Made by a program: the position numbers and the translations under genes
The notes under the pieces: generated by a model
Seen by the model: the letters and a program-made list of their open reading frames with translations, nothing else
Told to the model about the DNA's origin: nothing
Databases searched by the model: none
DNA from: Desulforapulum autotrophicum HRM2
GTDB taxonomy: Bacteria > Desulfobacterota > Desulfobacteria > Desulfobacterales > Desulfobacteraceae
DNA length: 64,000 bases
Direction of reading: 5' to 3'
NCBI RefSeq assembly: GCF_000020365.1
Contig: NC_012108.1
Span: 1,674,001 to 1,738,000, forward strand
In this document: positions 54,266-61,903 of the stretch, piece by piece
How positions within the stretch are numbered: the first letter of the stretch is position 1
Layout: every line of letters starts with the position of its first letter

Positions 54266-54781
54266 TCAAAGGGTTGTTTGCTGGATGTGCCGGATATATT
54301 GGATAACCGCTTCCCGACTTTCAACAGACATGGAGCTTGCCAGGGCTGGCGCCTTTTTGCTTCCATAGCTGATGGAGGCAAACAATTGCGTATCAGTCAT
54401 GGCCACGGTTTTCTCGTCGGTCAGGTCTGTAGGCAGGGGGAAAAAGCTCTGGCCCACGGTTCCAAGTCCGTCCATTTTGGGACCGTGGCAATGGGAACAG
54501 AAGGCCTGGTAATCCTTTTCCCCTTTGGCCAGCACAGCCTGGGCAGGCCCAATGGGTGTCAGGGTAAAATCGGTTTTTAAGAGTTCCCGTATCAGGGCCT
54601 CACTTTTTGTGTCGGCAATGGTTCGTTTGTCCATTATAAGCTGGGGTTCCTCATGGGGCCGGATCGCAGGGGTTTGATACATTCTCCCGGCTTTCAGGTT
54701 TGTATCGTACAGGGTAATGACCGTATAGACTCCGGTTAAAACCAGCGACACAAAAACGGCAAGAATCAGTACCTTTTTCAT
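54266..54781 (-). CDS. ActE-like monohaem cytochrome c
   Basis: The protein has 171 residues with one N-terminal membrane anchor (VLILAVFVSLVLTGVYTVI). One haem-binding site is present, CSHCH (about 93-97), in FCSHCHGPKMDGLGTVG. The stretch AGRMYQTPAIRPHEEPQ (about 31-47) is the part found before the haem in ActE of alternative complex III. It would carry electrons on the outer side of the membrane between complex III and the oxidase. It lies between the small membrane genes and the copper ATPase. Confidence 0.78.
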   Translation of the reverse strand: MKKVLILAVFVSLVLTGVYTVITLYDTNLKAGRMYQTPAIRPHEEPQLIMDKRTIADTKSEALIRELLKTDFTLTPIGPAQAVLAKGEKDYQAFCSHCHGPKMDGLGTVGQSFFPLPTDLTDEKTVAMTDTQLFASISYGSKKAPALASSMSVESREAVIQYIRHIQQTTL

Positions 54782-55012
54782 CTATTTGGCCTCCTTGCCG
54801 CTGACATGCTGGCCCAGGGGGTTTTTCTGATATTCTGCATAGGGGGATGCTGACGGAAGGCTATTCACGGGCCGGTAGTCCCAGGTCGGAATGCCCTTGT
54901 CTCCCACCACCACAAAAGAGAAATATCCCACACCGAGGATGATGGCCACCATGGTGGTGACCCACACAAAGGTTCGCAACAGAGACTCTTTGGGTTTAAG
55001 TGTGTCCATCAT
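54782..55012 (-). CDS. Small one-helix membrane protein of the oxidase operon
   Basis: The protein has 76 residues: charged N-terminus, one membrane helix (TFVWVTTMVAIILGVGYFSF), then a polar tail with WDYRPVNSLPSASPYAEY. It has no haem or metal motif. It starts one base before the next gene's stop region and belongs to the operon by spacing. It may be an accessory subunit; I do not recognise it further. Confidence 0.65.
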   Translation of the reverse strand: MMDTLKPKESLLRTFVWVTTMVAIILGVGYFSFVVVGDKGIPTWDYRPVNSLPSASPYAEYQKNPLGQHVSGKEAK

Positions 55013-55013
55013 T

Positions 55014-55289
55014 TTATAATATTACCTCCGTAAGGCCGTAGAACAGAATATAATAAATCGTCCATAGAACGATACCGCCAACGATCAGGGCGATGATCAT
55101 GGGAAACGGGCCGTCTGCCTTTTCGATGCCGTCGGCAAACAGCTGGACGGCTTTAAGGTTGGAGACCCTGGATCGGGGCCCGAACATGGGCAGAACCCAC
55201 AGGGTCACGGCAAACAGGACTGCAAAGATAAGGGTCAGAATGATCAGGGCAAGTACATGCTGGGTATTTAAAAGTTCGAAAAATCTCAT
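55014..55289 (-). CDS. Small membrane protein resembling the CcoP N-terminal anchor
   Basis: The protein has 91 residues with two membrane helices: ALIILTLIFAVLFAVTLWVL and, after DGIEKADGPFP, MIIALIVGGIVLWTIYYILF. The DGIEKADGPFP stretch before a helix matches the form DGIEExDNPLP seen before the membrane anchor of CcoP. No haem motif is present, while the CcoO gene upstream carries an extra cytochrome domain, so the usual CcoP may be split between two genes here. Confidence 0.6.
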   Translation of the reverse strand: MRFFELLNTQHVLALIILTLIFAVLFAVTLWVLPMFGPRSRVSNLKAVQLFADGIEKADGPFPMIIALIVGGIVLWTIYYILFYGLTEVIL

Positions 55290-55343
55290 TTATCAATCCC
55301 CTCTGTTTCGGGTTTTACGTCTGTCTCCCGGACAAATTACTGG

Positions 55344-55598
55344 CTATCTGAAAAAAAGAGCATAGCCCACCAGGGCAAAGCTTGCCCCAATGGCTGCAAG
55401 GGCCAGGTAAAAGACACAATAGAGATCACGGCCGGCCTTGGCTGAGGTTGCTGCTGCCGGTGTCGTGTCCTCCTCCATGGCCAGGAATCTTGCCCGCTGC
55501 TGGTCGGAGAATTGTCCGGTTTTCAGCGCCCATACAAACACGGCAACGCCGATGAACAGTCCGGTCAGAATATATGCCACAAAAAATGGATAATACAT
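55344..55598 (-). CDS. CcoS-like oxidase assembly protein with extra C-terminal helix
   Basis: The protein has 84 residues. The first 45, with GLFIGVAVFVWALKTGQFSD followed by an acidic EED, match CcoS, the small protein needed for haem and copper insertion into cbb3 oxidase (WALRSGQFDD in the family). A second helix, VFYLALAAIGASFALVGYAL, follows, which CcoS normally lacks. It lies next to the CcoO-type gene in the same operon. Confidence 0.75.
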   Translation of the reverse strand: MYYPFFVAYILTGLFIGVAVFVWALKTGQFSDQQRARFLAMEEDTTPAAATSAKAGRDLYCVFYLALAAIGASFALVGYALFFR

Positions 55599-55626
55599 GG
55601 GTCAGCCTCGATAGGTATTCAAATGG

Positions 55627-56559
55627 TTATTCATATGCGGCATCAATTCCCCTGGGTTCTTTGTTGGCATCGATCTCGCCAATGAAATATTTGGCAATAT
55701 AGTTTCCCACATCCCATATCTTTTCAGATTCCAGTTCCCGCTTAAAATAGGGCATGGCCGTTCCGGTAATGCCGTTCATGATCTGATAGTAGATAATGCC
55801 CCCGCTGACCCCCCGGCCTTTGAGGATGGTGAAGTTCAACGGCGGCGGATACAGATAGGGCTGGGCCGGACCCATGCCGTCTCCCACGGGCCCGTGGCAG
55901 CCAAAACAGAAATCCTGGTAGATTTTTGCACCCCTTGCAAGGCCCGCCTCCGAGGCGGGATAGGGTGTGGGGATGTCGTGCCAGCCCTTGGGGACATTTG
56001 CATGAATCCATGCCACGTTTTCGTTCACACCCGACTCGTATGCGTCAATTGATCGTTTTTTCCAGAGCGTCTGCCTCTCCATTCTCAGGTCTGCATTCTT
56101 GAGTCCCAGGCTCTGTGTATACTGGATCAATACGTCCAGGTTGGCCTGTTTTAGAAATAGAAACGGGGGCATGATGGACAACGGCCGTGTAAATCTTGGG
56201 TTGGTAAAGTGGGCCTGGTGCCAGTCATTGGGATGCTCTCCGCCTTCCTGGGAGAGATCCGGACCTGTTCTCTGGGAACCCAGTAGGATGGGGTAATCCT
56301 TCAGGTAGTCTCCTGCCTGGGCCAGCCTTTCTGCGCCCAATCCCCAGTCAATCGATCGGATGGACTGGGTATGGCAGTAAACGCACCCGTTGCTGATATA
56401 GAGGGCCCGCCCTTTTTCTTCCATGGCCGTCCGGTCTCTGAACAGATCCGAAGGAATGGTTTTGCTGGTGTTGGCATAGGGAAGAATGATGACCACCGAT
56501 ACCACGGCAACGAGGATAAGAAGGCTGCCGAATACAATGGCTGCAGGTGTCATTTTCAT
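55627..56559 (-). CDS. CcoO-type cytochrome c fused to a second cytochrome domain
   Basis: The protein has 310 residues with one N-terminal membrane helix. Residues about 45-150 match CcoO: NGCVYCHTQSIR (haem 1), LLGSQRTGPDLSQEGGEHP, and DWHQAHFTNPRFTRPLSIMP. A second haem site, CFGCH in a typical cytochrome c domain (about 215-300), resembles a CcoP haem domain. No methionine or histidine ligand is obviously missing. It overlaps the CcoN gene by 4 bases (stop of one, start of the other), so the two are coupled. Confidence 0.88.
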   Translation of the reverse strand: MKMTPAAIVFGSLLILVAVVSVVIILPYANTSKTIPSDLFRDRTAMEEKGRALYISNGCVYCHTQSIRSIDWGLGAERLAQAGDYLKDYPILLGSQRTGPDLSQEGGEHPNDWHQAHFTNPRFTRPLSIMPPFLFLKQANLDVLIQYTQSLGLKNADLRMERQTLWKKRSIDAYESGVNENVAWIHANVPKGWHDIPTPYPASEAGLARGAKIYQDFCFGCHGPVGDGMGPAQPYLYPPPLNFTILKGRGVSGGIIYYQIMNGITGTAMPYFKRELESEKIWDVGNYIAKYFIGEIDANKEPRGIDAAYE

Positions 56560-57929
56560 GGGGTTTCTCCGGGGGTTGAAAAGAGTGATCGGAAAATATT
56601 ATAAAACCCTGACAGGGCAGATAGAAAAATTAACAGCCCCAGGGACGCCCGGACAATATTGTAAATGTGGATTTCAGGAAGTACGCGGTACACGGTTTCT
56701 CCGTTGAGCCAGGCATTGCCCTGGATGAGTCCGGAAATGGTTAACACGATGGTAAACCCGACCACGCCGATCAATACCATCCAGTATTGGAAATTGGCCA
56801 GGAAGGGGCTGAAAAGTGGTCTGCCCGTTATTTTAGGCAGGATGAAATACAGCCCCCCCAGGGCAATCATTCCGGCAAATCCGAGGACACCCACATGGGC
56901 ATGGCCGACCACCCAGTGGCTGAAGTGGGTCACCCGCTGGACATCGGGCAGCGCCATCATGGATCCGCGGATACTGACGATGAAATACATGATGGTGCCG
57001 GTGAACACAAATTTGCCACCAATATCTTCACTGATCAATCCGAGCTTGCCCCGGGCCGTGTACCAGATATTGATGAGAAAGGCCATGACCGGAATCACCA
57101 TGGCAATACTGTCCACAATGGCGACCACCTTGAGCCAGGTGGGAACCGGCACCTGTAAAAGGTGATGGGTGCCGATATGGGTGTAAATGACGATCAGGGC
57201 CCAGAAACCCAGCAGGGACAGGGTGTGACTGTAGAGCGGGGCCCGGCAGACCTGGGGGATGATGTAATAGGCAACGGCCGCAGCCAGGGGCGTCAGCAAA
57301 AGCCCGAACACATTGTGCCCGTAAAACCAGAGGAGAATGGCATCGGGAATGCCCACAAGGGCTCCCGAGTCCGGCTGCCAGATAACGTTGCCCAAGCTGT
57401 AGGTACAGGTGGTGAGAAGAATCCCGGCCAGCACATACCAGACCGAGACGTACAGGATTTTTTCCTGCCTGTTTTTTACCGTCATCATGAAATTAAAGAA
57501 AATCAAACTGAATGCAATGACAATACCCACATCAATGGGCCAGATCATTTCAGCGTATTCCCGGCCCTGGGTATAACCTGCGGCCAGACTGACCACCAGG
57601 GCCACAATGGCAATGTTCCACAGGACAACGGTGAAGACCCCCAGCCGTTCACTGTACAGTTGGGTTCTAAGCAGCCGGGGAACCAGATAAAACGAACTGG
57701 CTAAAAGGCCCGGGGTTACAAACCCGAACAATACCAGGTTGACATGCATGGGGCGAAGTCGTGAAAAGAGAAGCCAGGCAATGTTGCCGGTTAAATCAGG
57801 GGCCACAAGTTCTATGGCCGCAATAAATCCTGCCAGGGTGGCCACCATCATCCAGACGGCAGAGGTCAAACAAAATCCCCTGGCTGTCAGGTAGGTGGCA
57901 GTATCGGGTTGGATTGGGTTCTCGGGCAA
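56556..57929 (-). CDS. ccoN: cbb3-type cytochrome c oxidase subunit I (CcoN)
   Basis: The protein has 457 residues from TTG 57929, chosen because AGAGGAG lies 8 bases before it, and the longer frame (to 58076) would overlap the preceding gene by 130 bases with non-family sequence. It has about twelve membrane helices. Ligands visible are RLRPMHVN (low-spin haem), WFYGHNVFG and GTHHLL (copper site), and HWVVGHAHVG (both haems). It is the catalytic oxygen-reducing subunit. The cbb3 type is marked by RLRPxHxN and the compact length. It sits within the alternative complex III genes, which implies a joint complex. Confidence 0.93.
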   Translation of the reverse strand: MPENPIQPDTATYLTARGFCLTSAVWMMVATLAGFIAAIELVAPDLTGNIAWLLFSRLRPMHVNLVLFGFVTPGLLASSFYLVPRLLRTQLYSERLGVFTVVLWNIAIVALVVSLAAGYTQGREYAEMIWPIDVGIVIAFSLIFFNFMMTVKNRQEKILYVSVWYVLAGILLTTCTYSLGNVIWQPDSGALVGIPDAILLWFYGHNVFGLLLTPLAAAVAYYIIPQVCRAPLYSHTLSLLGFWALIVIYTHIGTHHLLQVPVPTWLKVVAIVDSIAMVIPVMAFLINIWYTARGKLGLISEDIGGKFVFTGTIMYFIVSIRGSMMALPDVQRVTHFSHWVVGHAHVGVLGFAGMIALGGLYFILPKITGRPLFSPFLANFQYWMVLIGVVGFTIVLTISGLIQGNAWLNGETVYRVLPEIHIYNIVRASLGLLIFLSALSGFYNIFRSLFSTPGETP

Positions 57930-57945
57930 AGCAATTACTCCTCTA

Positions 57946-58575
57946 TTAATTATGACAGGACAGCCAGCAGTCCAGGTTGGCTTTTTCCTTCCTGTGACAT
58001 TGGATACAAAACCCCATTTTAAATTCGTGAAGCTTAAGCCGGTCGGTTCCTGCGACATCCCCGTGGCAGGCTTCACACTGGATTTCTCGTTTTATATGGC
58101 GTTCATGGTTGAACATGACATGTTCGGGCACATAAAAAACTTTTTCCCACGGTGTGGGCGTCTGAGTATTAAAATACGCATGCTCTTTTCTTATTTCCGG
58201 GTGGTTGGGAATAATAAAGTTGTGGCAGTACAGGCATTTTTCCACGGGCGGAATCCCGGGATGGGGCGACCGGTCCACATAGGAATGGCAGAAACGGCAG
58301 TCAATCTTTTTGTTGCCGGCATGGAGCCTGTGGCTGAAAGCGATGGGCTGGGTCGGCCCGGCATTCACATTGGGCATGATATAATAAAAATAGGCAAACA
58401 GGGCCAGCAGGATGACCAGGGTGCTTAAAACAAACAGCTGGATTTTGTTCTCCCGCACCTGGGCTGAAAACAACTTAAACTGGGAAACAAGGGTCAGGGG
58501 GCGGCCCTTGGTTCCCACCAGAACCACCAGAACCACCAGGGTCAGAAAAGTCAGGGATGCCAGTATTATTTCCAT
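57946..58575 (-). CDS. Multihaem cytochrome c, ActA-like
   Basis: The protein has 209 residues with two hydrophobic stretches at the N-terminus that could anchor it. Four CxxCH motifs are visible (CRFCH, CLYCH, CEACH, CIQCH), plus a C-terminal CWLSCH with one extra residue, so it is four- or five-haem. Extra histidines (HRLH, HERH) can serve as distal ligands, as in cytochrome c7/ActA-like folds. In alternative complex III, ActA is the pentahaem subunit that takes electrons from the Fe-S protein. Here its gene lies after actF rather than first. Confidence 0.85.
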   Translation of the reverse strand: MEIILASLTFLTLVVLVVLVGTKGRPLTLVSQFKLFSAQVRENKIQLFVLSTLVILLALFAYFYYIMPNVNAGPTQPIAFSHRLHAGNKKIDCRFCHSYVDRSPHPGIPPVEKCLYCHNFIIPNHPEIRKEHAYFNTQTPTPWEKVFYVPEHVMFNHERHIKREIQCEACHGDVAGTDRLKLHEFKMGFCIQCHRKEKANLDCWLSCHN

Positions 58576-59822
58576 TGAACCACCTCCCCTGAACCGGGTT
58601 TCAATGCTTCAGGAAATTGTTTGAAATAGGCGATAATGGAAATAATCATGAGTCCGAAGAATCCAAGGCTAATGATGATTGCACTGATGCCGATGGGAAA
58701 TACACCTGGATCGTGTTCAAGGAAACTGGGGCCGAGAAGTAGAAAATGTTCGATCCAGAGTCCTGCCAGTACGCAGGAACTGATGACGATCATGATCCTG
58801 GGGGATTGTTTGATTTTCCGGCTCAAAAGGATGATAAACGGCAGGATAAAGCAGCCGATAAAAACCGTCCAGGCAAGATAACTCCATGGAAGGGTCATGG
58901 TCCGTTCAATGATATAGGCGGTTTCTTCAGGAATGTTTCCGTACCAGATGACCACGAACTGGGAGTAGAAAAAGTCCCCCCATACAATGCTGAAGCCGAA
59001 AAAAAGCGTGCTCATGTCGGCCAGCTGGGCCGGGGTAAGGGTAAAGGGAACCCTTGGGGTCAGGTGAAGAATGGATACTAAAAGGATAATGGCGCCGAAC
59101 CCGGCATAGATGGCTTTGATAAAAGTGTAGGCACCAAACAGGGTGGAATACCAGTGGGGGTCCGCGCTCATGACCAGATCAAATCCCACGAGCGACAGGC
59201 ACATTGCAAAGGCAAACATGTACCAGACACCCAAAACCGTCATCCGGTGCCGGATGGTTTCAGTGTCATGCAGGCTTTGTTCAAACCGGTTGAATAAAAA
59301 TGTCTTCAGCCGGGTATCTTTCGGGGCGGTCTTTAATCTGAATTTAAGTGAGTTGTACAGGTAACCAAACCCAAGGCCGTAGAGAATTAGAAACGCTGCA
59401 CCGTCCCGGACAAATAAAAACTGAGGATTCAGCCACACCTCCTTGCCGTGGAGATTTTGTCCCATCCATGGAAATACGTGGTCCTCTCCGATGAAAAGAA
59501 AGAGAAACAGCAAAAAGGAAACCGGGAAAAAGGCGGAAAAGGCCTCTGCAACAGCCGCAAAGGTGTGGCTCCAGCGGGCCTTGGTAACGTGCATGAGGGT
59601 GGAGAACAAAAGCCCCCCGCAGGAGAGGATGGTAAAAAACATGAAATTTGTCAGGTAAGCCAGCCAGGCTTTTTCCGGGTGACTGCCTGCAGCCATGAAA
59701 ATGAAAAATAGAAATCCCCCACCGGCAACCAGTGCAGGAATGAGGAACACACTCTTTTTCAAAGGTGCGGACGGTTCTGTTAATGCCGTACCTTCTGGTA
59801 ATGCCGGATCCATGGACGTCAT
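58566..59822 (-). CDS. actF: Alternative complex III membrane subunit ActF
   Basis: The protein has 418 residues from ATG 59822, which overlaps the actD stop (ATGA) and is better than the upstream in-frame start at 59879. It has about ten membrane helices (FLIPALVAGGGFLFFIFMAA, MYMFAFAMCLSLVGFD and others). It is the second large quinol-site-type membrane subunit of alternative complex III, related to ActC and NrfD. It lies directly before the cytochrome gene with a 10-base overlap. Confidence 0.88.
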   Translation of the reverse strand: MTSMDPALPEGTALTEPSAPLKKSVFLIPALVAGGGFLFFIFMAAGSHPEKAWLAYLTNFMFFTILSCGGLLFSTLMHVTKARWSHTFAAVAEAFSAFFPVSFLLFLFLFIGEDHVFPWMGQNLHGKEVWLNPQFLFVRDGAAFLILYGLGFGYLYNSLKFRLKTAPKDTRLKTFLFNRFEQSLHDTETIRHRMTVLGVWYMFAFAMCLSLVGFDLVMSADPHWYSTLFGAYTFIKAIYAGFGAIILLVSILHLTPRVPFTLTPAQLADMSTLFFGFSIVWGDFFYSQFVVIWYGNIPEETAYIIERTMTLPWSYLAWTVFIGCFILPFIILLSRKIKQSPRIMIVISSCVLAGLWIEHFLLLGPSFLEHDPGVFPIGISAIIISLGFFGLMIISIIAYFKQFPEALKPGSGEVVQWK

Positions 59823-60334
59823 TTGTTTTCCCTTTGTTTTTTTATAGACCCTGTATGGACGAGGAGATCTTTCAGGCATTCCGCATTTTCGGGGGTTGAA
59901 GCCACTTCAATCCCATACAGAGAACCTGAACATTCCGGGTCATAATTTTTTTCATAGTCTGGGTCAGGAAGCCCCACCTGGGTCACAATGCCCAGGACAT
60001 TGCCCAGCACGGCAAACAAAATGGTGAGCTCAAAAGCGATGACAAAAAACGGTATCCAGGAGATAATAGGCTTTCCACTGACAATGAGGCTCCAACGGGT
60101 GGCCGTGAACACGGCAAGGGAAAACCCGGAAATAAATCCAATGATTCCGCCGGTCAGGGTAAACCACCCGATCCTGCTTTTTTTTGTGCCCAGGGCCCGG
60201 GCAAGGGCGTTGCTGGGAATAGGGCTGTGCACTTCGGTGACAGTGAAGCCCTCGGCCTGTATTTTCTCCACAGCCGCCAGGGTTTCTTCCTGGTTTTGAT
60301 AAAGACCTGTGACAATGATGGCATCTGCGCTCAT
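59819..60334 (-). CDS. actD: Alternative complex III subunit ActD (DUF3341)
   Basis: The protein has 171 residues. It begins MSADAIIVTGLYQNQEETLA, a ferredoxin-like start, and has two membrane helices (GWFTLTGGIIGFISGFSLAV and FFVIAFELTILFAVLGNVLG) and the end YGIEVASTPENAECLKDLL, all as in DUF3341. ActD is a small structural subunit near the membrane surface of the complex. It lies 3 bases after actC and overlaps actF. Confidence 0.92.
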   Translation of the reverse strand: MSADAIIVTGLYQNQEETLAAVEKIQAEGFTVTEVHSPIPSNALARALGTKKSRIGWFTLTGGIIGFISGFSLAVFTATRWSLIVSGKPIISWIPFFVIAFELTILFAVLGNVLGIVTQVGLPDPDYEKNYDPECSGSLYGIEVASTPENAECLKDLLVHTGSIKKQRENK

Positions 60335-60337
60335 GAA

Positions 60338-61654
60338 TTACTCCGTTTTGTGATGTATCATTTCTTTCATTTCAGTCATGGAAACCGATGGCAGGTGCTT
60401 GACAAACAGCAGAAACAGGAAAAAGAAAAGGCAGAAAGCCCCCACCATGATGCCCCCCTCAACCCATGTGGGACGGTAATGCCCCCAGGCATTGGGCAGA
60501 AAGTCATGGGCAACGCTGCCGGCGATGATGACGAACCGCTCAAACCACATGCCGATATTGACAAAAATCGAGATGACGAACAGAGGAATGACGTGGGTTC
60601 TGATTTTTTTGGATAAATACAAGAGTGGGATGACGGTGTTGCAGACCACCATGATCCAGTATTCGGGTGCATAATGGCCAAAGGCGCGCCACCAGAAGGT
60701 TTCCATCTCAATGGTGTTGCGGCTGTACCAGGCGATGAACAATTCAGTGCCATAGGCAAAGCCGACAATGATGCCGGTAAAAACAATGGTTTTTGCGATG
60801 CTTTCAAGTACGTCCATGGTGATCAGCGCTTCGTACTTGAGAATTTTCCTCAGGGGAATGCTCAGGGTCAGCACCATGGCAAGGCCTGAATGGATGGCGC
60901 CGGCCACAAAGTAGGGGGCAAAAATGGTGGTGTGCCAGCCGGGTATCACGCTCAGGGCAAAGTCCCAGGACACCACACTGTGGACGGAAATAACCAGGGG
61001 GGTGGCAAGGCCTGCAAACAACAGATAGGCCCTTGAATAGTTCATCCATTGACCGGTTTTCCCGGACCATCCAAGGGAGAGAACCTTGAAGATCTTTTTG
61101 CGTACCCCTTCAGACCTGTCCCTGATAATGGCCAAATCCGGGATAAGGCCGGTATACCAGAAAAGACTGCTCACGGTGAGATAGGTACTGATGGCAATAA
61201 CGTCAAACATCAGGGGCGATTGAAAGTTGGGCCACAACGTCCGCTGGTTGGGAAGGGGCAGCATATAAAACACCAGCCAGGCACGGCCCAGGTGGATGAA
61301 GGGAAAAAGCCCTGCAATGCACACGGCAAAGACGGTCATGGTCTCAGCAGCCCTGGCAATGGGGTTTCTCCATCCTGCCCTGAACAGGAACAAGATGGCG
61401 GAAATCAGGGTGCCGGAATGGGCAATTCCCACCCAGAAGACAAAGTTGATCAGATAGGTGCCCCAGTGGACCGGTGTGTTCATGCCGGCCACGCCCACAC
61501 CCACAAAGATCTGGTAGGCCCAGCAGGACGCGCCCATGACTGCCCCGCAGAACATCAGGGCGATGATGCACCAATAGGCCTTTCCCGGACGGGTCAGCGT
61601 GTTCAGGACCGTGGTGTTGATTGTTTCAAAGGTCAATTGAGACGTAGAAGACAT
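60338..61654 (-). CDS. actC: Alternative complex III membrane subunit ActC (NrfD-like)
   Basis: The protein has 438 residues with about ten membrane helices. NrfD-family features are NFVFWVGIAHSGTLISAILF, LGRAWLVFYMLPLPNQRTLWP, HSVVSWDFALSVIPGWHTTIFA and YFVAGAIHSG. It is the main quinol-oxidising membrane subunit that takes electrons to ActB. It is followed closely by actD. A 250-base gap with a nested palindrome separates it from actB, which is unusual inside this operon type. Confidence 0.93.
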   Translation of the reverse strand: MSSTSQLTFETINTTVLNTLTRPGKAYWCIIALMFCGAVMGASCWAYQIFVGVGVAGMNTPVHWGTYLINFVFWVGIAHSGTLISAILFLFRAGWRNPIARAAETMTVFAVCIAGLFPFIHLGRAWLVFYMLPLPNQRTLWPNFQSPLMFDVIAISTYLTVSSLFWYTGLIPDLAIIRDRSEGVRKKIFKVLSLGWSGKTGQWMNYSRAYLLFAGLATPLVISVHSVVSWDFALSVIPGWHTTIFAPYFVAGAIHSGLAMVLTLSIPLRKILKYEALITMDVLESIAKTIVFTGIIVGFAYGTELFIAWYSRNTIEMETFWWRAFGHYAPEYWIMVVCNTVIPLLYLSKKIRTHVIPLFVISIFVNIGMWFERFVIIAGSVAHDFLPNAWGHYRPTWVEGGIMVGAFCLFFFLFLLFVKHLPSVSMTEMKEMIHHKTE

Positions 61655-61701
61655 AGGTTTAAAACCTCTGGTTGAAGGTTTATAAGAAACTTGTTTCGAC
61701 C

Positions 61702-61841
61702 GGCAGACGGGGACGGGTGTTACCCTTCTCTCATTCTCGCAGGCCGTCCATGGCCTGCTCCGAGGGAAATGGCAACTCCTTGGACCTCGTGTCCACCGTT
61801 GCCATTTAACCCGTTCAGGCCAACACCCGTCCCCGCCTGCC
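61702..61841. repeat. Nested palindromic element between actB and actC
   Basis: The outer arms are 20 bases with one mismatch: 61702-61721 against 61822-61841 (the right arm is AACACCCGTCCCCGCCTGCC). Inside are a CAGGCC/GGCCTG hairpin (61740-61757), a perfect AAATGGCAAC/GTTGCCATTT stem (61767-61776 with 61798-61807) and GGAC/GTCC within it. It has no coding frame. It is either a MITE-like insertion or a large RNA structure in the operon transcript. Confidence 0.85.
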
Positions 61842-61903
61842 TACTGCTATCGTGTTTCATTGTTCGTTGTGGCCAAATACCCCTCTCGCTCCGGCCGTGC
61901 CGG

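Noticed and set aside
57162-57704. Long plus-strand frame opposite ccoN, and similar ones at 61049-61675 and 52360-52920
   Set aside because: They lie antisense to strongly supported genes and arise from GC-rich codon use; the translated sequences have no protein-like pattern.
57930-58076. N-terminal extension of CcoN
   Set aside because: It would overlap the cytochrome gene by 130 bases with residues unlike the family, while TTG 57929 has a good ribosome-binding site.
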